Assembly (NCBI RefSeq): GCF_900176885.1
Contig: NZ_LT839648.1
Coordinates: 587,276-651,275, forward strand
DNA: 64,000 nt
DNA from: Oceanobacillus senegalensis
GTDB lineage: Bacteria; Bacillota; Bacilli; Bacillales; Amphibacillaceae
Direction of reading: 5' to 3'
The position numbers and the translations under genes are program-made. Of this stretch, positions 32,451-42,078 are shown one piece after another (position 1 is the stretch's first letter; every line of letters starts with the position of its first letter). The notes beneath the pieces were generated by a model. It did not search any database. It was not told the origin of the DNA and worked only from the letters and a program-made list of their open reading frames with translations.

Positions 32451-34112
32451 ATGGAAAAAAAGTGGTGGAAGGAAGCGGTTGTATATCAAATTTATCCTCG
32501 GAGTTTTATGGATTCCAATGGGGATGGAATTGGTGATATTCAAGGAATTATATCTAAATTGGATTACGTAAAAGATTTAGGTATCAATGTGATATGGGTT
32601 TGTCCCATTTATCAATCACCAAATGATGATAATGGATACGATATTAGTGATTATAAGGCTATTTCGGAAGATTTCGGTACGATGGATGACTTTGAACAAT
32701 TATTGGAGGAGGTACACCGCCGAGATATGAAGCTAATTATGGATTTGGTGGTGAATCACACATCTGACGAGCATCCATGGTTTGTTGAATCCCGTTCATC
32801 CAAGAATAATCCATACCGAGATTACTATATATGGCGTCCAGGTAAAAATGGGAAGGAACCAAATAATTGGGGATCTATATTTGGTGGTTCTGCTTGGAAA
32901 TATGATAAGAAAACGGATGAGTATTATCTTCATGTTTTCTCAACCAAGCAACCGGATTTAAATTGGGAAAATCCCAAGGTTAGACAAGATATTTATAAGA
33001 TGATTAACTGGTGGCTGGATAAAGGGATTGACGGCTTCCGAGTTGATGCAATATCTCATATTAAAAAAGTACGTGGCTTACCAGATTTACCAAATCCCAA
33101 AAAATTGGACTATGTTCCATCTTATAAAGGACATATGAACCGGAAAGGAATCCAATCGTTTTTACAAGAATTAAAAAAGGAGACATTTACTAAATATGAC
33201 ATCATGACAGTCGGAGAAGCAAATGGTGTGTCTATCAAAGATGCTGAAGGCTGGGTTGGTAAGGAAAAGGGCATATTTAATATGATTTTTCAGTTTGAAC
33301 ATCTAGACCTTTGGGGGAAGGGAACGGATAAAGGATTGGACATTCATGCACTAAAAGAAACATTAAGCAAATGGCAAAACGGGTTAAATGGAGTTGGTTG
33401 GAATGCTTTATTTCTTGAGAATCATGATCAGCCCCGTTCGGTATCAACATGGGGAGATGATCAAGATTATCGTGAAAAATCAGCTAAAAGTTTAGCAACG
33501 ATGTACTTTCTGATGAAGGGAACTCCTTTTATTTATCAAGGACAGGAAATCGGCATGACAAATGTACAATTCCCTTCCATTGAGGATTATGACGATGTGA
33601 ATAGTAGAAATTTTTATCATTCGGAGCGAAAGAAGGGAGTCCAGAAGGAAGAAATTATGGAAGTGATATGGAAAACGAGTCGTGATAATTCCCGTACACC
33701 AATGCAATGGAATGACCATACTAATGCTGGATTTACAACAGGAACTCCTTGGTTAAAGGTTCATCCAAAGTATAAGGAAATAAATGTGGCAAGAGAATTG
33801 AAAGATAAAAATTCTATTTATCATTATTATAAAAAGTTGATTCAGTTACGAAACGAAATCCCTACATTGATTTATGGTAGTTATGAACTCCTTTTAGATA
33901 ATCATGATTATATTTATAGCTATACAAGAACTTTGGAAAATAATCTTGTCTTGGTATTAACCAATCTGTTTAATGTCGATGCAGATTTTAATTTACCAGA
34001 AGAGCTGAAGGTGAATAAGAAAGAGTTGTTGTTATGTAATTATGAAGAGTCTGGTATGGAAGAATTAACATTGAGACCTTATGAGGCTAGAGTTTATTTG
34101 CTGGAGATATAG
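32451..34112 (+). CDS. Alpha-glucosidase, GH13 (oligo-1,6-glucosidase/trehalose-6-P hydrolase type)
   Basis: A 553-residue cytosolic GH13_31 enzyme. The four conserved regions are visible: DLVVNHTSDEH, GFRVDAISHI (Asp nucleophile), MTVGEANGV (Glu acid/base) and FLENHDQPR (transition-state Asp). QIYPRSFMDSNGDGIGDIQG at the N-terminus is typical of oligo-1,6-glucosidases and alpha-glucosidases of the MalL type. The frame can be extended to 32433, but AAGGAGGATTTGT before ATG 32451 fixes the start. No transporter or regulator adjoins it, so the natural sugar (isomaltose, sucrose, maltose or trehalose-6-P) cannot be told. Confidence 0.9.
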   Translation: MEKKWWKEAVVYQIYPRSFMDSNGDGIGDIQGIISKLDYVKDLGINVIWVCPIYQSPNDDNGYDISDYKAISEDFGTMDDFEQLLEEVHRRDMKLIMDLVVNHTSDEHPWFVESRSSKNNPYRDYYIWRPGKNGKEPNNWGSIFGGSAWKYDKKTDEYYLHVFSTKQPDLNWENPKVRQDIYKMINWWLDKGIDGFRVDAISHIKKVRGLPDLPNPKKLDYVPSYKGHMNRKGIQSFLQELKKETFTKYDIMTVGEANGVSIKDAEGWVGKEKGIFNMIFQFEHLDLWGKGTDKGLDIHALKETLSKWQNGLNGVGWNALFLENHDQPRSVSTWGDDQDYREKSAKSLATMYFLMKGTPFIYQGQEIGMTNVQFPSIEDYDDVNSRNFYHSERKKGVQKEEIMEVIWKTSRDNSRTPMQWNDHTNAGFTTGTPWLKVHPKYKEINVARELKDKNSIYHYYKKLIQLRNEIPTLIYGSYELLLDNHDYIYSYTRTLENNLVLVLTNLFNVDADFNLPEELKVNKKELLLCNYEESGMEELTLRPYEARVYLLEI

Positions 34113-34166
34113 ATTATGTCTAGGATTTATGTCACCGAATTGTTGAACAATCAGTACAAACGATGT

Positions 34167-34181
34167 TGAAAATGATTTTCA
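34167..34181 (+). promoter_or_regulatory. Fur box upstream of flavodoxin
   Basis: TGAAAATgATTTTCA is a perfect 7-1-7 dyad in the form of the B. subtilis Fur operator, 43 bases before the flavodoxin start. Confidence 0.8.
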
Positions 34182-34224
34182 ATATTGCTTATTATAAAAG
34201 TGAGTTCACTTTGGAGGTGGCGTG

Positions 34225-34695
34225 ATGAGCAAAATATTAATGATTTACGCAAGTGGAACTGGTAATACAGATATGATAGCAGATGCCATATTAGATTATT
34301 TGAAAGATCATAACTATCATGTGGATGTAAAAGTGTTTGATGAAGATAAAATAAACACCAAAGATGTAATTGATTATGATGTAATACTTATGGGGGTTTA
34401 CACCTGGTCAGACGGGGAAATACCTTACGAAGTAGAAGATTTTTATGAAGGCTTAGATTTTGTCGACCTTACTAGGAAAATCTGCGGTGTATTCGGTTCT
34501 GGAGACCAGTTTTATGATGTGTTTGCAGGAGCGGTAGATATTTTTTATGAACAATTTGAAGAAAATGGTGCAAAGATGATTCCGATACGTCTGAAAATCG
34601 ACTTAGCCCCTGATGAAGAGGGGATTAAGCAATGTCAGGAGTTTGCGCAGAGTGTGATTGAATTGATGAGTGAGAAGGTTGGAAAGAAAAGGTAA
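34225..34695 (+). CDS. Flavodoxin (YkuN/YkuP type)
   Basis: FMN electron carrier that replaces ferredoxin when iron is scarce. The 156-residue protein begins SKILMIYASGTGNTDMIA (the T/S-G-T-G-N-T phosphate loop for FMN) and has MGVYTWSDGEIP (Trp stacking on the flavin) and VFGSGDQFYDVFAGAVD (Tyr on the other face). The Fur box just upstream fits the known iron control of the homologous ykuNOP genes in B. subtilis. GTG 34222 and ATG 34225 both start in frame; GGAGGTG lies 6 bases before the ATG, which I chose. Confidence 0.92.
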   Translation: MSKILMIYASGTGNTDMIADAILDYLKDHNYHVDVKVFDEDKINTKDVIDYDVILMGVYTWSDGEIPYEVEDFYEGLDFVDLTRKICGVFGSGDQFYDVFAGAVDIFYEQFEENGAKMIPIRLKIDLAPDEEGIKQCQEFAQSVIELMSEKVGKKR

Positions 34696-35011
34696 AAAGG
34701 ACTTTATTCCTAGTGAATTATGTGGAGGAGAAAGCAGATATAACTATTACTTCAAAATGAGAGGACAGTAATTCTTATCATTTTACATTTGTAAGATTGA
34801 TGAAACTAATTTGTGCTGATCTAGGGTAAATGATTAAAAAAATAAGCTATGATTCATGGAAAAATTTTATTTCCATTAACTTACAATTTATAACTTAGTT
34901 ATTATTAGCAATGCAGTTATTTTGTCCTACTAGACATTCCGAAATTCATTCTAAAGCCACTTGTTGAGAGTGTTCGTTCCTTATATGCTGAATCTAGGGG
35001 AGGAATATGAG

Positions 35012-35263
35012 TTGACTAAAAAGATGATTGAAGAATTATTAGAACTCATCACAATCTGGTTAGATGATATTAGAGATATTAGGGTCAACAGTCTGCATAT
35101 GGATGAACTGGTCAATCAGCTGGAGCAACGAGTTAATGATATTGGTTCCAATATTAATGGATTAGAGAAAGATGTTCAAAATATTGAGGAAAGCATAAGT
35201 GAAATCTCCGATTGTGTAGTGAATAATAAGCAAAAAGCGATGACACAAAAGGGAGCAAATTAA
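35012..35263 (+). CDS. Small coiled-coil protein of unknown function
   Basis: About 83 residues, strongly helical and charged (KKMIEELLELITIWLDDIRD, then LVNQLEQRVNDIGSNINGLE, KDVQNIEESISEIS), with heptad spacing of Leu/Ile/Val that predicts a coiled coil. A longer frame opens at 34961, but GGGGAGGAA stands about 7 bases before the TTG at 35012, so that is the likely start. No family is recognised. It lies between the flavodoxin and an EamA transporter. Confidence 0.55.
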   Translation: MTKKMIEELLELITIWLDDIRDIRVNSLHMDELVNQLEQRVNDIGSNINGLEKDVQNIEESISEISDCVVNNKQKAMTQKGAN

Positions 35264-35371
35264 AAAAGCGTGCGATCTAGCAGGCTTATTTTTTTATAAC
35301 AAAATTTATCAAATTATTCAAATTCCTCAGTTTTTCATGATACGATAGACATATTGACTGGGGGAGAGAGT

Positions 35372-36292
35372 ATGTCAAAACAAGAAGGAACTTTATTATC
35401 CATCCTTAGAAAACGTAAGAGCCTTGTGCGGATTCTTATCTTAATTGTTACCATTTTATGGGGGTATGCTTGGGTGCTAATGAAAGCTTCACTAGAATTT
35501 ATGGGTCCTTTTGCGTTTTCATCCTATCGATTTGGGATTGGTGCAGTTACATCCCTTTTAATTGTGTACATATTAAAAGTTGGTTTACCACCGAAAAAAT
35601 ACTGGAAGCATCTAGTAGTGCTAGGTATGTTACAAACTAGTGCTGTATTTCTACTTGTTATGTTTGCTTTGCGATATGTCGAAGCTGGTAAGTCATCTGT
35701 ACTTCTTTATTCTATGCCAATTTGGAGTAGTATCTTAGCTGTGAAAATCCTTGGGGAAAAATTAACAACCATGAAAATAGCTGGCCTTAGTGTAGGAATG
35801 CTTGGCTTACTAACGATTTTTGGATGGGATATATGGACTGGACAGAGCATTAAAATTATTTTTGGTGAAATTTTAATCATTATTGCGGCAGTTACATGGG
35901 CTGTTTCTAATATCTATTATCGTTTAAAATTACAAGAGTTGTCACAATTACAAGTAAATGCCTTTCAAATGCTATTTGGAGCTATTGGGATCTTCTCTGT
36001 TACCATCATTATGGAGTGGGGAGAACCGGTGATTTTAAATATCCAAAGTATTTACTATGTATTATTTACCGGTATTCTTGCTTCTGCTCTATGTTTCACC
36101 GTTTGGTTTATCATTATGGGTTTGGTTGATATGGTAACAGCTACAATTTCAACATTATTAGTTCCAATTTTTGGGCTTTTATTTAGTAGTCTTTTATTAG
36201 AGGAGGAAATGACCGTTAGTATGTTTATTGGCTCATCAATGATTATAGTCGGTATTGCTCTAGCTCAATTAAAAAATCCTCGGCAAGCGTAA
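35372..36292 (+). CDS. EamA-family (DMT superfamily) transporter
   Basis: A 306-residue membrane protein with ten helices in two EamA repeats (about 15-145 and 158-295); ILWGYAWVLMKASLEFMGPF marks the first repeat and LLEEEMTVSMFIGSSMIIVG the end of the second. The family exports amino acids, nucleobases and other metabolites; the substrate here is unknown. The frame extends to 35354, but GGGGGAGA precedes ATG 35372 properly. Monocistronic. Confidence 0.85.
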   Translation: MSKQEGTLLSILRKRKSLVRILILIVTILWGYAWVLMKASLEFMGPFAFSSYRFGIGAVTSLLIVYILKVGLPPKKYWKHLVVLGMLQTSAVFLLVMFALRYVEAGKSSVLLYSMPIWSSILAVKILGEKLTTMKIAGLSVGMLGLLTIFGWDIWTGQSIKIIFGEILIIIAAVTWAVSNIYYRLKLQELSQLQVNAFQMLFGAIGIFSVTIIMEWGEPVILNIQSIYYVLFTGILASALCFTVWFIIMGLVDMVTATISTLLVPIFGLLFSSLLLEEEMTVSMFIGSSMIIVGIALAQLKNPRQA

Positions 36293-36513
36293 TGTTTTGG
36301 TGGTTTGCGCCATAAAGCTTTTAATTATAACTAAACGGATTTAAATTGGTTACCGATATAGTAAATGATACGAAATTACTATATAAAATTGATGAACGGA
36401 CTCTATCGTCTGGGGTAAATCAAGGAGGGAATCAAAAGTTTTAATACGGTTAAACGTTATACCTCTAATCATTTTACTAAAAAGCGAAAGAGAGAAAATG
36501 GAGGAAACGAATC

Positions 36514-36975
36514 ATGGCAGAGCTATCAACATACATTATTTTTAAACTTGCAGACCAATCATTTGGAGTTGAAGTAAATCAGGTTATTTCCATAGAGCAC
36601 CTACAAGAGATTACAGAGATACCTAGAACATCTCATTTTATTAAAGGAATAACGTACATTCGAGATGAAACAACCCCAATACTAGACTTAAAAGAACGAC
36701 TTTTAATGAAGGAAATAGAAAGCACGAAGGATACGAGAATACTGGTTGTACATATAAATAATCTTCAAATCGGACTTATTGTAGATGCTGCATCAGAAGT
36801 AAAGGATATTGATGTAGCATTCATTAATCCAGCTCCTTCCATTATTGGTGGTGTGGATGATACGTTCGTCCAGGGTATTGCTAAATTAGATGAAGGCTTA
36901 CTTACTTTATTAGATTTAGAGACAATTATTGATTCAAGTGAAACAAAAGAATTGCGAGAAGTAGTTACGAAATAA
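36514..36975 (+). CDS. cheW: CheW-type chemotaxis coupling protein
   Basis: Couples chemoreceptors to the CheA kinase. The 153-residue protein is a single CheW domain: IIFKLADQSFGVEVNQVISI, EIPRTSHFIKGITYIRDETTPILDLKERL, ILVVHINNLQIGLIVDAASEV and QGIAKLDEGLLTLLDLETI, quoted as blocks. No receiver domain is present, so it is not CheV. It stands outside any che operon; the main one would lie elsewhere. Given the decayed flagellar genes further on, its present role is open. AATGGAGG precedes the ATG. Confidence 0.9.
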   Translation: MAELSTYIIFKLADQSFGVEVNQVISIEHLQEITEIPRTSHFIKGITYIRDETTPILDLKERLLMKEIESTKDTRILVVHINNLQIGLIVDAASEVKDIDVAFINPAPSIIGGVDDTFVQGIAKLDEGLLTLLDLETIIDSSETKELREVVTK

Positions 36976-37221
36976 AGAGGATAAGAGTAGTTTTCCTGCT
37001 TTCTTTAAGTATGAACGGCAAATGAAGCAATTCTCCTATAAAGTGCCATATTTCCTGGGAAATCTTTACTTATTTTTAACCTTCGACATTTAATACCTAT
37101 ATTAAAGAAAGATGTAGAGGTGAAGAAGGCATGTAATTTTTCATTTTAAACTTATAGACTTTGAATCTATGCTAAAATGTGTAATATTGATTAATATTAG
37201 TATGATGTAGGAAGTGAATTT

Positions 37222-38424
37222 ATGCACTCGCAGCCAAGGAAGTACGGCATACGTGATTTCTATTTTTGGAAAATAACAATCAGCTTAGCCTTTGCATCTT
37301 TTTTTGTCTTTGCTGGACTTTACATTGTTCAACCACTACTACCATTATTTGTTGAAGAGTTCGGGGTATCGGTAAATACATCAAGCTATGCTTTGTCATT
37401 AGCTATTCTAGGATTGATTGTCGGTTTAATCTCACTAGGGTTTTTATCGGATCGAAATGGTAGGACATTATACATAAAATTTTCGATAATAGGATCAGTC
37501 ATTCCTTTTTTTATTATGCCACTTTTAGATTCTTTTACCATAATATTGATTCTGCGCTTTTTACAGGGGGTTGCTTTTGCGGGATTGCCTGCAGTAGCTA
37601 TCGCTTATATAAGTGAAGAAATGGAAAAGCGTAGCATTGGTGTGGCAACGGCCTTATACATTTCTAGTAATGCAATAGGAGGGATGACTGGCAGGGTTGT
37701 GACTGGATATATATCGGACCATTACTCCTGGCAATATGCTTTTTATCTTTTCGCTATGATTGGTTTAGTGATAGCTTTACTCGTTATTCTTTTTCTCCCT
37801 AAATCACGTTATTTTGAGTCAAGTAACGAATCCTTTCAAAAAGATATAGAGGGTTTTTTCTTTCATCTAAAAAATCCAGCAATGGTATTAATTATAGGAA
37901 TGGGAATTGTCCTTCAATTATCATTTTCTGGAATTTGGACATACTTACCGTTTTATTTAGAAAAAGAGCCATTTTCTCTTCCTCTTGAAGTTATTTCCTA
38001 TACCTTTTTTGCTTATGGACTAGGAGTAATCGGCTCACCTATGGCAGGGTGGTTATCTGGAAAATTTGGGTTAGATAAAGTACGAAATTTAGGGATAATT
38101 GTCGTATCGTTAGGGGCTTTTTTAACGTTATTTCAATCGCTTATTATTATTATCATAGGTTTATGTGTACTATGTCTTGGATTTTTTACAGCCCACTCTC
38201 TAACAGCATCTTCAGTGGGCGAGAAAGCAACCCATCATAAAGGCAGTGCATCCAGCCTTTATTTAGTTGCTTACTATATTGGGGTAATGCTTGGAAGCTC
38301 TGCGCTTAGTCCCATTTGGGAATTAGCAGGTTGGAAGGCAATCATCATTGTTTCAGGACTCTTACCTATTGTTTATTTACTTTTTGTAAATATGATGAAT
38401 AAATACCAAAGAAAACAATCATAA
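37222..38424 (+). CDS. MFS transporter (YnfM-like)
   Basis: A 400-residue major-facilitator carrier with 12 predicted helices; motif A LGFLSDRNGRT after helix 2 and RFLQGVAFAGLPAVAIAYISEE in the fourth-to-fifth helix region are typical of the YnfM/arabinose-efflux-like branch. Substrate unknown. It starts with ATG after GGAAGTG. Confidence 0.85.
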   Translation: MHSQPRKYGIRDFYFWKITISLAFASFFVFAGLYIVQPLLPLFVEEFGVSVNTSSYALSLAILGLIVGLISLGFLSDRNGRTLYIKFSIIGSVIPFFIMPLLDSFTIILILRFLQGVAFAGLPAVAIAYISEEMEKRSIGVATALYISSNAIGGMTGRVVTGYISDHYSWQYAFYLFAMIGLVIALLVILFLPKSRYFESSNESFQKDIEGFFFHLKNPAMVLIIGMGIVLQLSFSGIWTYLPFYLEKEPFSLPLEVISYTFFAYGLGVIGSPMAGWLSGKFGLDKVRNLGIIVVSLGAFLTLFQSLIIIIIGLCVLCLGFFTAHSLTASSVGEKATHHKGSASSLYLVAYYIGVMLGSSALSPIWELAGWKAIIIVSGLLPIVYLLFVNMMNKYQRKQS

Positions 38425-38552
38425 GAGTTTACGAAAATGTGGATTCCATTAGAACAGTATAGTAGCTTATGGGCTATAAATGGTTTTCTTATCGTTTTAT
38501 CGCAACCTTTGATAAAATGGGTAGAAAAGAAAATATTAAAAGGAGTGTAATG

Positions 38553-39296
38553 ATGGCTAATAACACCAAGATAAAATTAATTGCACTGGATATGGATGGG
38601 ACGTTACTTACTTCCAATCATGAAGTTTCTCAACGAACAAAAAATGCTATTGCCAAGGCTTTAGAAAAGGACATTCATGTTGTTTTAAGCACGGGACGTG
38701 GATTTCAAACTTGTCATCCTTTCGCTAAGGAATTGAAATTGACATCCTATTTAATTACAGCAAATGGTGGAGAAATATGGACGGTGGATAAACGACTTCT
38801 CAATCAGCATTTGCTTCAAGCGGAGACTATTGAGAAATTATGGAACACTGGAAAAGAAGTTGGCGTGGATATGTGGATGATATCTACGGATCGAATTTTT
38901 CGAAATGAGGCTCCAGATAATTTTTATGATTATAAATGGCTTAAATTTGGGTGCCAATCTAAAGAACAAGATAAATTGGACAGAATGGTAGAAGATCTTT
39001 CTTATTATGAGGGATTAGAGCTTACAAACTCTTTACCTATCAATGTTGAAGTAAATCCTAAGGGTGTTAGTAAGGCAAAAGCATTGCATTTCCTTTGTGA
39101 AAAAATCGGTATTACCATGGATGAAATCATGGCATGTGGTGATAGCTTGAACGATATTAAAATGATTCAGGAAGCTGGAATTGGAGTAGCTATGGGAAAT
39201 GCACAAGAAGCTATCAAAAATGTGTCAAACTATGTGACAGATACGAATGATAACGATGGTGTAGCGAAGGCTATTGAAAAATTTGTACTGTATTAG
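38553..39296 (+). CDS. Cof-type HAD hydrolase (sugar- or FMN-phosphatase-like)
   Basis: A 247-residue phosphatase of the HAD class IIB/Cof branch: motif I ALDMDGTLLTSNH (nucleophile Asp), motif II VVLSTGRG, Lys in NPKGVSKAKAL, and motif IV MACGDSLNDIKMIQEAGIGVAMGNA. The cap is of the Cof alpha/beta type. The frame runs up to 38469 without a site; AGGAG lies 7 bases before ATG 38553 (4 from ATG 38550). Substrate unknown. A terminator follows. Confidence 0.9.
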   Translation: MANNTKIKLIALDMDGTLLTSNHEVSQRTKNAIAKALEKDIHVVLSTGRGFQTCHPFAKELKLTSYLITANGGEIWTVDKRLLNQHLLQAETIEKLWNTGKEVGVDMWMISTDRIFRNEAPDNFYDYKWLKFGCQSKEQDKLDRMVEDLSYYEGLELTNSLPINVEVNPKGVSKAKALHFLCEKIGITMDEIMACGDSLNDIKMIQEAGIGVAMGNAQEAIKNVSNYVTDTNDNDGVAKAIEKFVLY

Positions 39297-39302
39297 TAAA
39301 AG

Positions 39303-39331
39303 GAACCTCCACAAATGTGTGGGGGTTTTTT
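39303..39331 (+). terminator. Terminator of the HAD phosphatase gene
   Basis: GAACCTCCACA pairs with TGTGGGGGTT, followed by TTTTTT. Confidence 0.85.
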
Positions 39332-39457
39332 GTTAGGTATGAGGAAAAGACGATAGATTAGAAGGAAAGCTGATAAAAGAGGGGAACGCAGAATCAAAGG
39401 AAGTCCTTCATAAGTAAAATATACTCCCTAAACAGCATCTCCCCTATACACATAATC

Positions 39458-40471
39458 TTAAATTCCAGCAATCCAATACATTAATAACGAAACAAGTATA
39501 GAAGCTATCAACATTGCTAAAAACGGACGCAATGCTTTTTCACGAACATCTTTTAAACTAACATTAAGGCCTAGTCCAACCATGGCAGAAGTAAGTATGA
39601 AGGTAGTTGCTAGACTAATTCCATCCATCACGCCTTCTGTAATAGGAATCACGTTTCCTAAAATATAGCTTCCAAATAGACTCATAGCTATAAAGCCTAG
39701 CAGGAACCATGGGAAGGATACTGTGGCATTTTCTCGTTCATCCGATGTTTTACGCTTTTTCATCCAATAAATTAATATAAAGCAAAGAGGAACAAGTAAA
39801 AATACACGACCAAGCTTTGCCAGAAGTGCCACAGCCAATGCTCCTTCACCAGAAGGTTCAGCAGCTAGGGCAACATGTGCCAATTCGTGTAAGCTCAAGC
39901 CTGACCAAATACCATATTGAAGGTTTGAAATCGGTAGAATCGGTAGCAATAATGCATAAATAATAGAAAATACTGTACCAACTAATGCGATGATTCCTAC
40001 ACTAATAGCAGTGTCTTCATCCTTGGATTTGACAATCGGTGCAACAGCTGCAATTGCTGCAGCCCCGCAGACCCCAGTTCCTACTCCAAGTAAAAGAGCA
40101 ATTTGAGTATTCCCCTTTAGTAATTTTGCTAAAAATACAGTGACTAAAATAGCAAAGATTATTGTAATGCTTCCTTTAACTAATAGTCCTAGTCCTTCAC
40201 TAAAAATAACTTCAATGTTTAATTTTAGTCCGTATAAAATGATTGCAAAACGTAATAAGTATTTAGATGAGAACTGTATTCCATTACGGAAAGATTCTGG
40301 ATATCCAAATATCTGGCGATAAATAATAGCTAACATAATTGCACAAGCTAGTGGACCAATCTGATTAAACCCAGGAATTATAGAAAGTAAATATCCAATA
40401 AATGCAATGAAAAAAGTAAATAGTACACCAATAACTATACTTTTGTCTTGATTGCACTCTCTAGTTGTCAT
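39458..40471 (-). CDS. YeiH-family putative sulfate exporter
   Basis: A 337-residue protein of the UPF0324/YeiH family with about ten to eleven helices: GPLACAIMLAIIYRQIFG, GVGTGVCGAAAIAAVAPIV (diagnostic Gly/Ala-rich segment) and GLSLHELAHVALAA. Members are annotated as sulfate or sulfite exporters, a role with limited experimental support. The gene is divergent from a LysR regulator across 134 bases holding a perfect inverted repeat, the usual arrangement of yeiH with yeiE/cysL-like regulators. The ATG follows GAAAGGAC. Confidence 0.88.
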   Translation of the reverse strand: MTTRECNQDKSIVIGVLFTFFIAFIGYLLSIIPGFNQIGPLACAIMLAIIYRQIFGYPESFRNGIQFSSKYLLRFAIILYGLKLNIEVIFSEGLGLLVKGSITIIFAILVTVFLAKLLKGNTQIALLLGVGTGVCGAAAIAAVAPIVKSKDEDTAISVGIIALVGTVFSIIYALLLPILPISNLQYGIWSGLSLHELAHVALAAEPSGEGALAVALLAKLGRVFLLVPLCFILIYWMKKRKTSDERENATVSFPWFLLGFIAMSLFGSYILGNVIPITEGVMDGISLATTFILTSAMVGLGLNVSLKDVREKALRPFLAMLIASILVSLLMYWIAGI

Positions 40472-40518
40472 ATAAACAGTCCTTTCTAAAGATGACTTTT
40501 ATCATTATAAGTTTTGTC

Positions 40519-40574
40519 CTATAATAAGGAAAATAAATTATAATTATAATGATAATAAGTAATCCTTATTATAG
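40519..40574. promoter_or_regulatory. 12-bp perfect inverted repeat between the yeiH-like and lysR-type genes
   Basis: CTATAATAAGGA (40519-40530) and TCCTTATTATAG (40563-40574) are exact inverted repeats, 32 bases apart, in the divergent promoter region. They are good candidates for the LysR-type regulator's binding sites. Confidence 0.65.
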
Positions 40575-40605
40575 ACAGTCGTATTATAAAAAAGGAGCTA
40601 TAAAA

Positions 40606-41481
40606 ATGGATCAGCAATTAATCGTTTTTGTAGAAGTGGCTGAACGGAAAAATTTTTCACGTGCTGCAGAGGTTTTACATATGACGCAGCCTGCCGTTAG
40701 TCAATATATCGCTTCCTTTGAAAGGGAATTGGGTGTGCCACTTTTAGAAAGAACAAATAAGTTTGTAGAGTTAAACAGGGCAGGGGAAATCGTCTATCCA
40801 TATGCTAAAACCATATTAAGAAATTACGAGCAAATGAAAACATTGGTTTCCGACATTAAGAACGATCCAAGTGGTGAGTTAAAAATAGGTGCTAGTTATA
40901 CGATTGGAGAGTATATGCTCCCGAAATTTCTTGCAAGGCTGCAGGAATGGTATCCAAAAATTATTCCAGCTGTATCTATAGGAAATACGGAGGAAATAGG
41001 TAAAAAATTGATTAACCATGAAATTGATATTGGATTAATTGAGGGGAAAGTGTCACACACACGTATCGTTACAAAGGAGTTTGCAATGGACGACATGTAT
41101 ATCATTGCAGGTGGTAGGGAAGCCTTAGAAGGAGAAAAAATTTCCAAGTCATTTTTGGAAAAACAGACGTGGATTATACGAGAAGAGGGTTCTGGTACTC
41201 GTGCAATGCTGGAGAAATTTTTGGAAAAGAATCATATTACACCAGCACGTCTCATATCCTTTGGTAGTACGCAAACTATTAAAGAGGGTGTAGAATCTGG
41301 CTTAGGTATTAGTTTACTTTCTGATTTAACCTTTAAAAACGAATTACAGCTAAAGCGGATACAAAAATTACCAGTAGAAGGGACACCATTACAACGTCAT
41401 TTTTCCATTATCAAAAACCAACAAGATTTTTACCCTAAAGCATTGCAAGTATTTGAAGCGTTAGTTCAATCCAATGACTAG
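40606..41481 (+). CDS. LysR-type transcriptional regulator (CysL/YeiE-like)
   Basis: A 291-residue regulator with an N-terminal winged HTH (LIVFVEVAERKNFSRAAEVLHMTQPAVSQYIASFERELG, given as the segment around 4-44) and a periplasmic-binding-like effector domain (GELKIGASYTIGEYMLPKFL ... IDIGLIEG). The frame extends to 40549, but AAAGGAGC precedes ATG 40606. It is divergent from the yeiH-like gene and likely controls it in response to a sulfur compound (inference from CysL/YeiE relatives). Confidence 0.9.
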   Translation: MDQQLIVFVEVAERKNFSRAAEVLHMTQPAVSQYIASFERELGVPLLERTNKFVELNRAGEIVYPYAKTILRNYEQMKTLVSDIKNDPSGELKIGASYTIGEYMLPKFLARLQEWYPKIIPAVSIGNTEEIGKKLINHEIDIGLIEGKVSHTRIVTKEFAMDDMYIIAGGREALEGEKISKSFLEKQTWIIREEGSGTRAMLEKFLEKNHITPARLISFGSTQTIKEGVESGLGISLLSDLTFKNELQLKRIQKLPVEGTPLQRHFSIIKNQQDFYPKALQVFEALVQSND

Positions 41482-41562
41482 AGCCCAGCAAAAATGGATG
41501 GGCTTCCTTTGCTTGAGGGAAAGATGTATAATAGGAAGTGGATAAAGAAAGGGGATGCTTTC

Positions 41563-41745
41563 ATGGCATTTTCTCGAGGACCGAAAGAACCGGTTCAAGA
41601 GGTAGAAACGAACGTATGGTCATGTACAAGTGAAGATTGTCAAGGTTGGATGAGAGAGTCATTTAGTTTTAATGATGAACCATCATGTCCACTTTGTGAC
41701 TCCTCTATGGAGCGAGAAGTACGCGTACTTCCTGAGGTGAAGTAG
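41563..41745 (+). CDS. ydjO: YdjO-like small zinc-ribbon protein
   Basis: A 60-residue protein with CTSEDCQGWMRESFSF and CPLC, i.e. two Cys pairs that could bind zinc, matching B. subtilis YdjO, a cold-induced protein of unknown function. The frame extends upstream to 41494, but AAAGGGG before ATG 41563 sets the start. Confidence 0.75.
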   Translation: MAFSRGPKEPVQEVETNVWSCTSEDCQGWMRESFSFNDEPSCPLCDSSMEREVRVLPEVK

Positions 41746-41820
41746 AGAAGTATCTCCATCATGTACAAAGCTAAACAAGAACGGTGTCCTAAAAGGCATC
41801 TTTTTTATTAGCATCCACAG

Positions 41821-41848
41821 CCCTGATTCTATTTGAATCGGGGTTTTT
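41821..41848 (+). terminator. Terminator downstream of ydjO
   Basis: CCCTGATTC pairs with GAATCGGGG around a 5-base loop, followed by TTTTTG. Confidence 0.85.
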
Positions 41849-42078
41849 GTGATTAGGTAGGTATAAAATTTTACGTGTAATACGATGCATAAGTAGGAAT
41901 AGCCATGTCCACAATAGGCTAAATCTTTAGGCAGACTTCCTCCACCACATGAAACTTGGTGAAATCCGAGGCTTAGTTGTACTTTTACCCTTGTGGTGGA
42001 AGTCAACATCGACCTAAATTCTAGGGAAGGCCTATTAAGAACAGGCTTGCACTTTTAATCCTCATCTCAAGGAAATTA

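Noticed and set aside
41683..42009. 108-codon minus-strand frame
   Set aside because: It overlaps the end of ydjO, a terminator and a stem-loop; no ribosome site.
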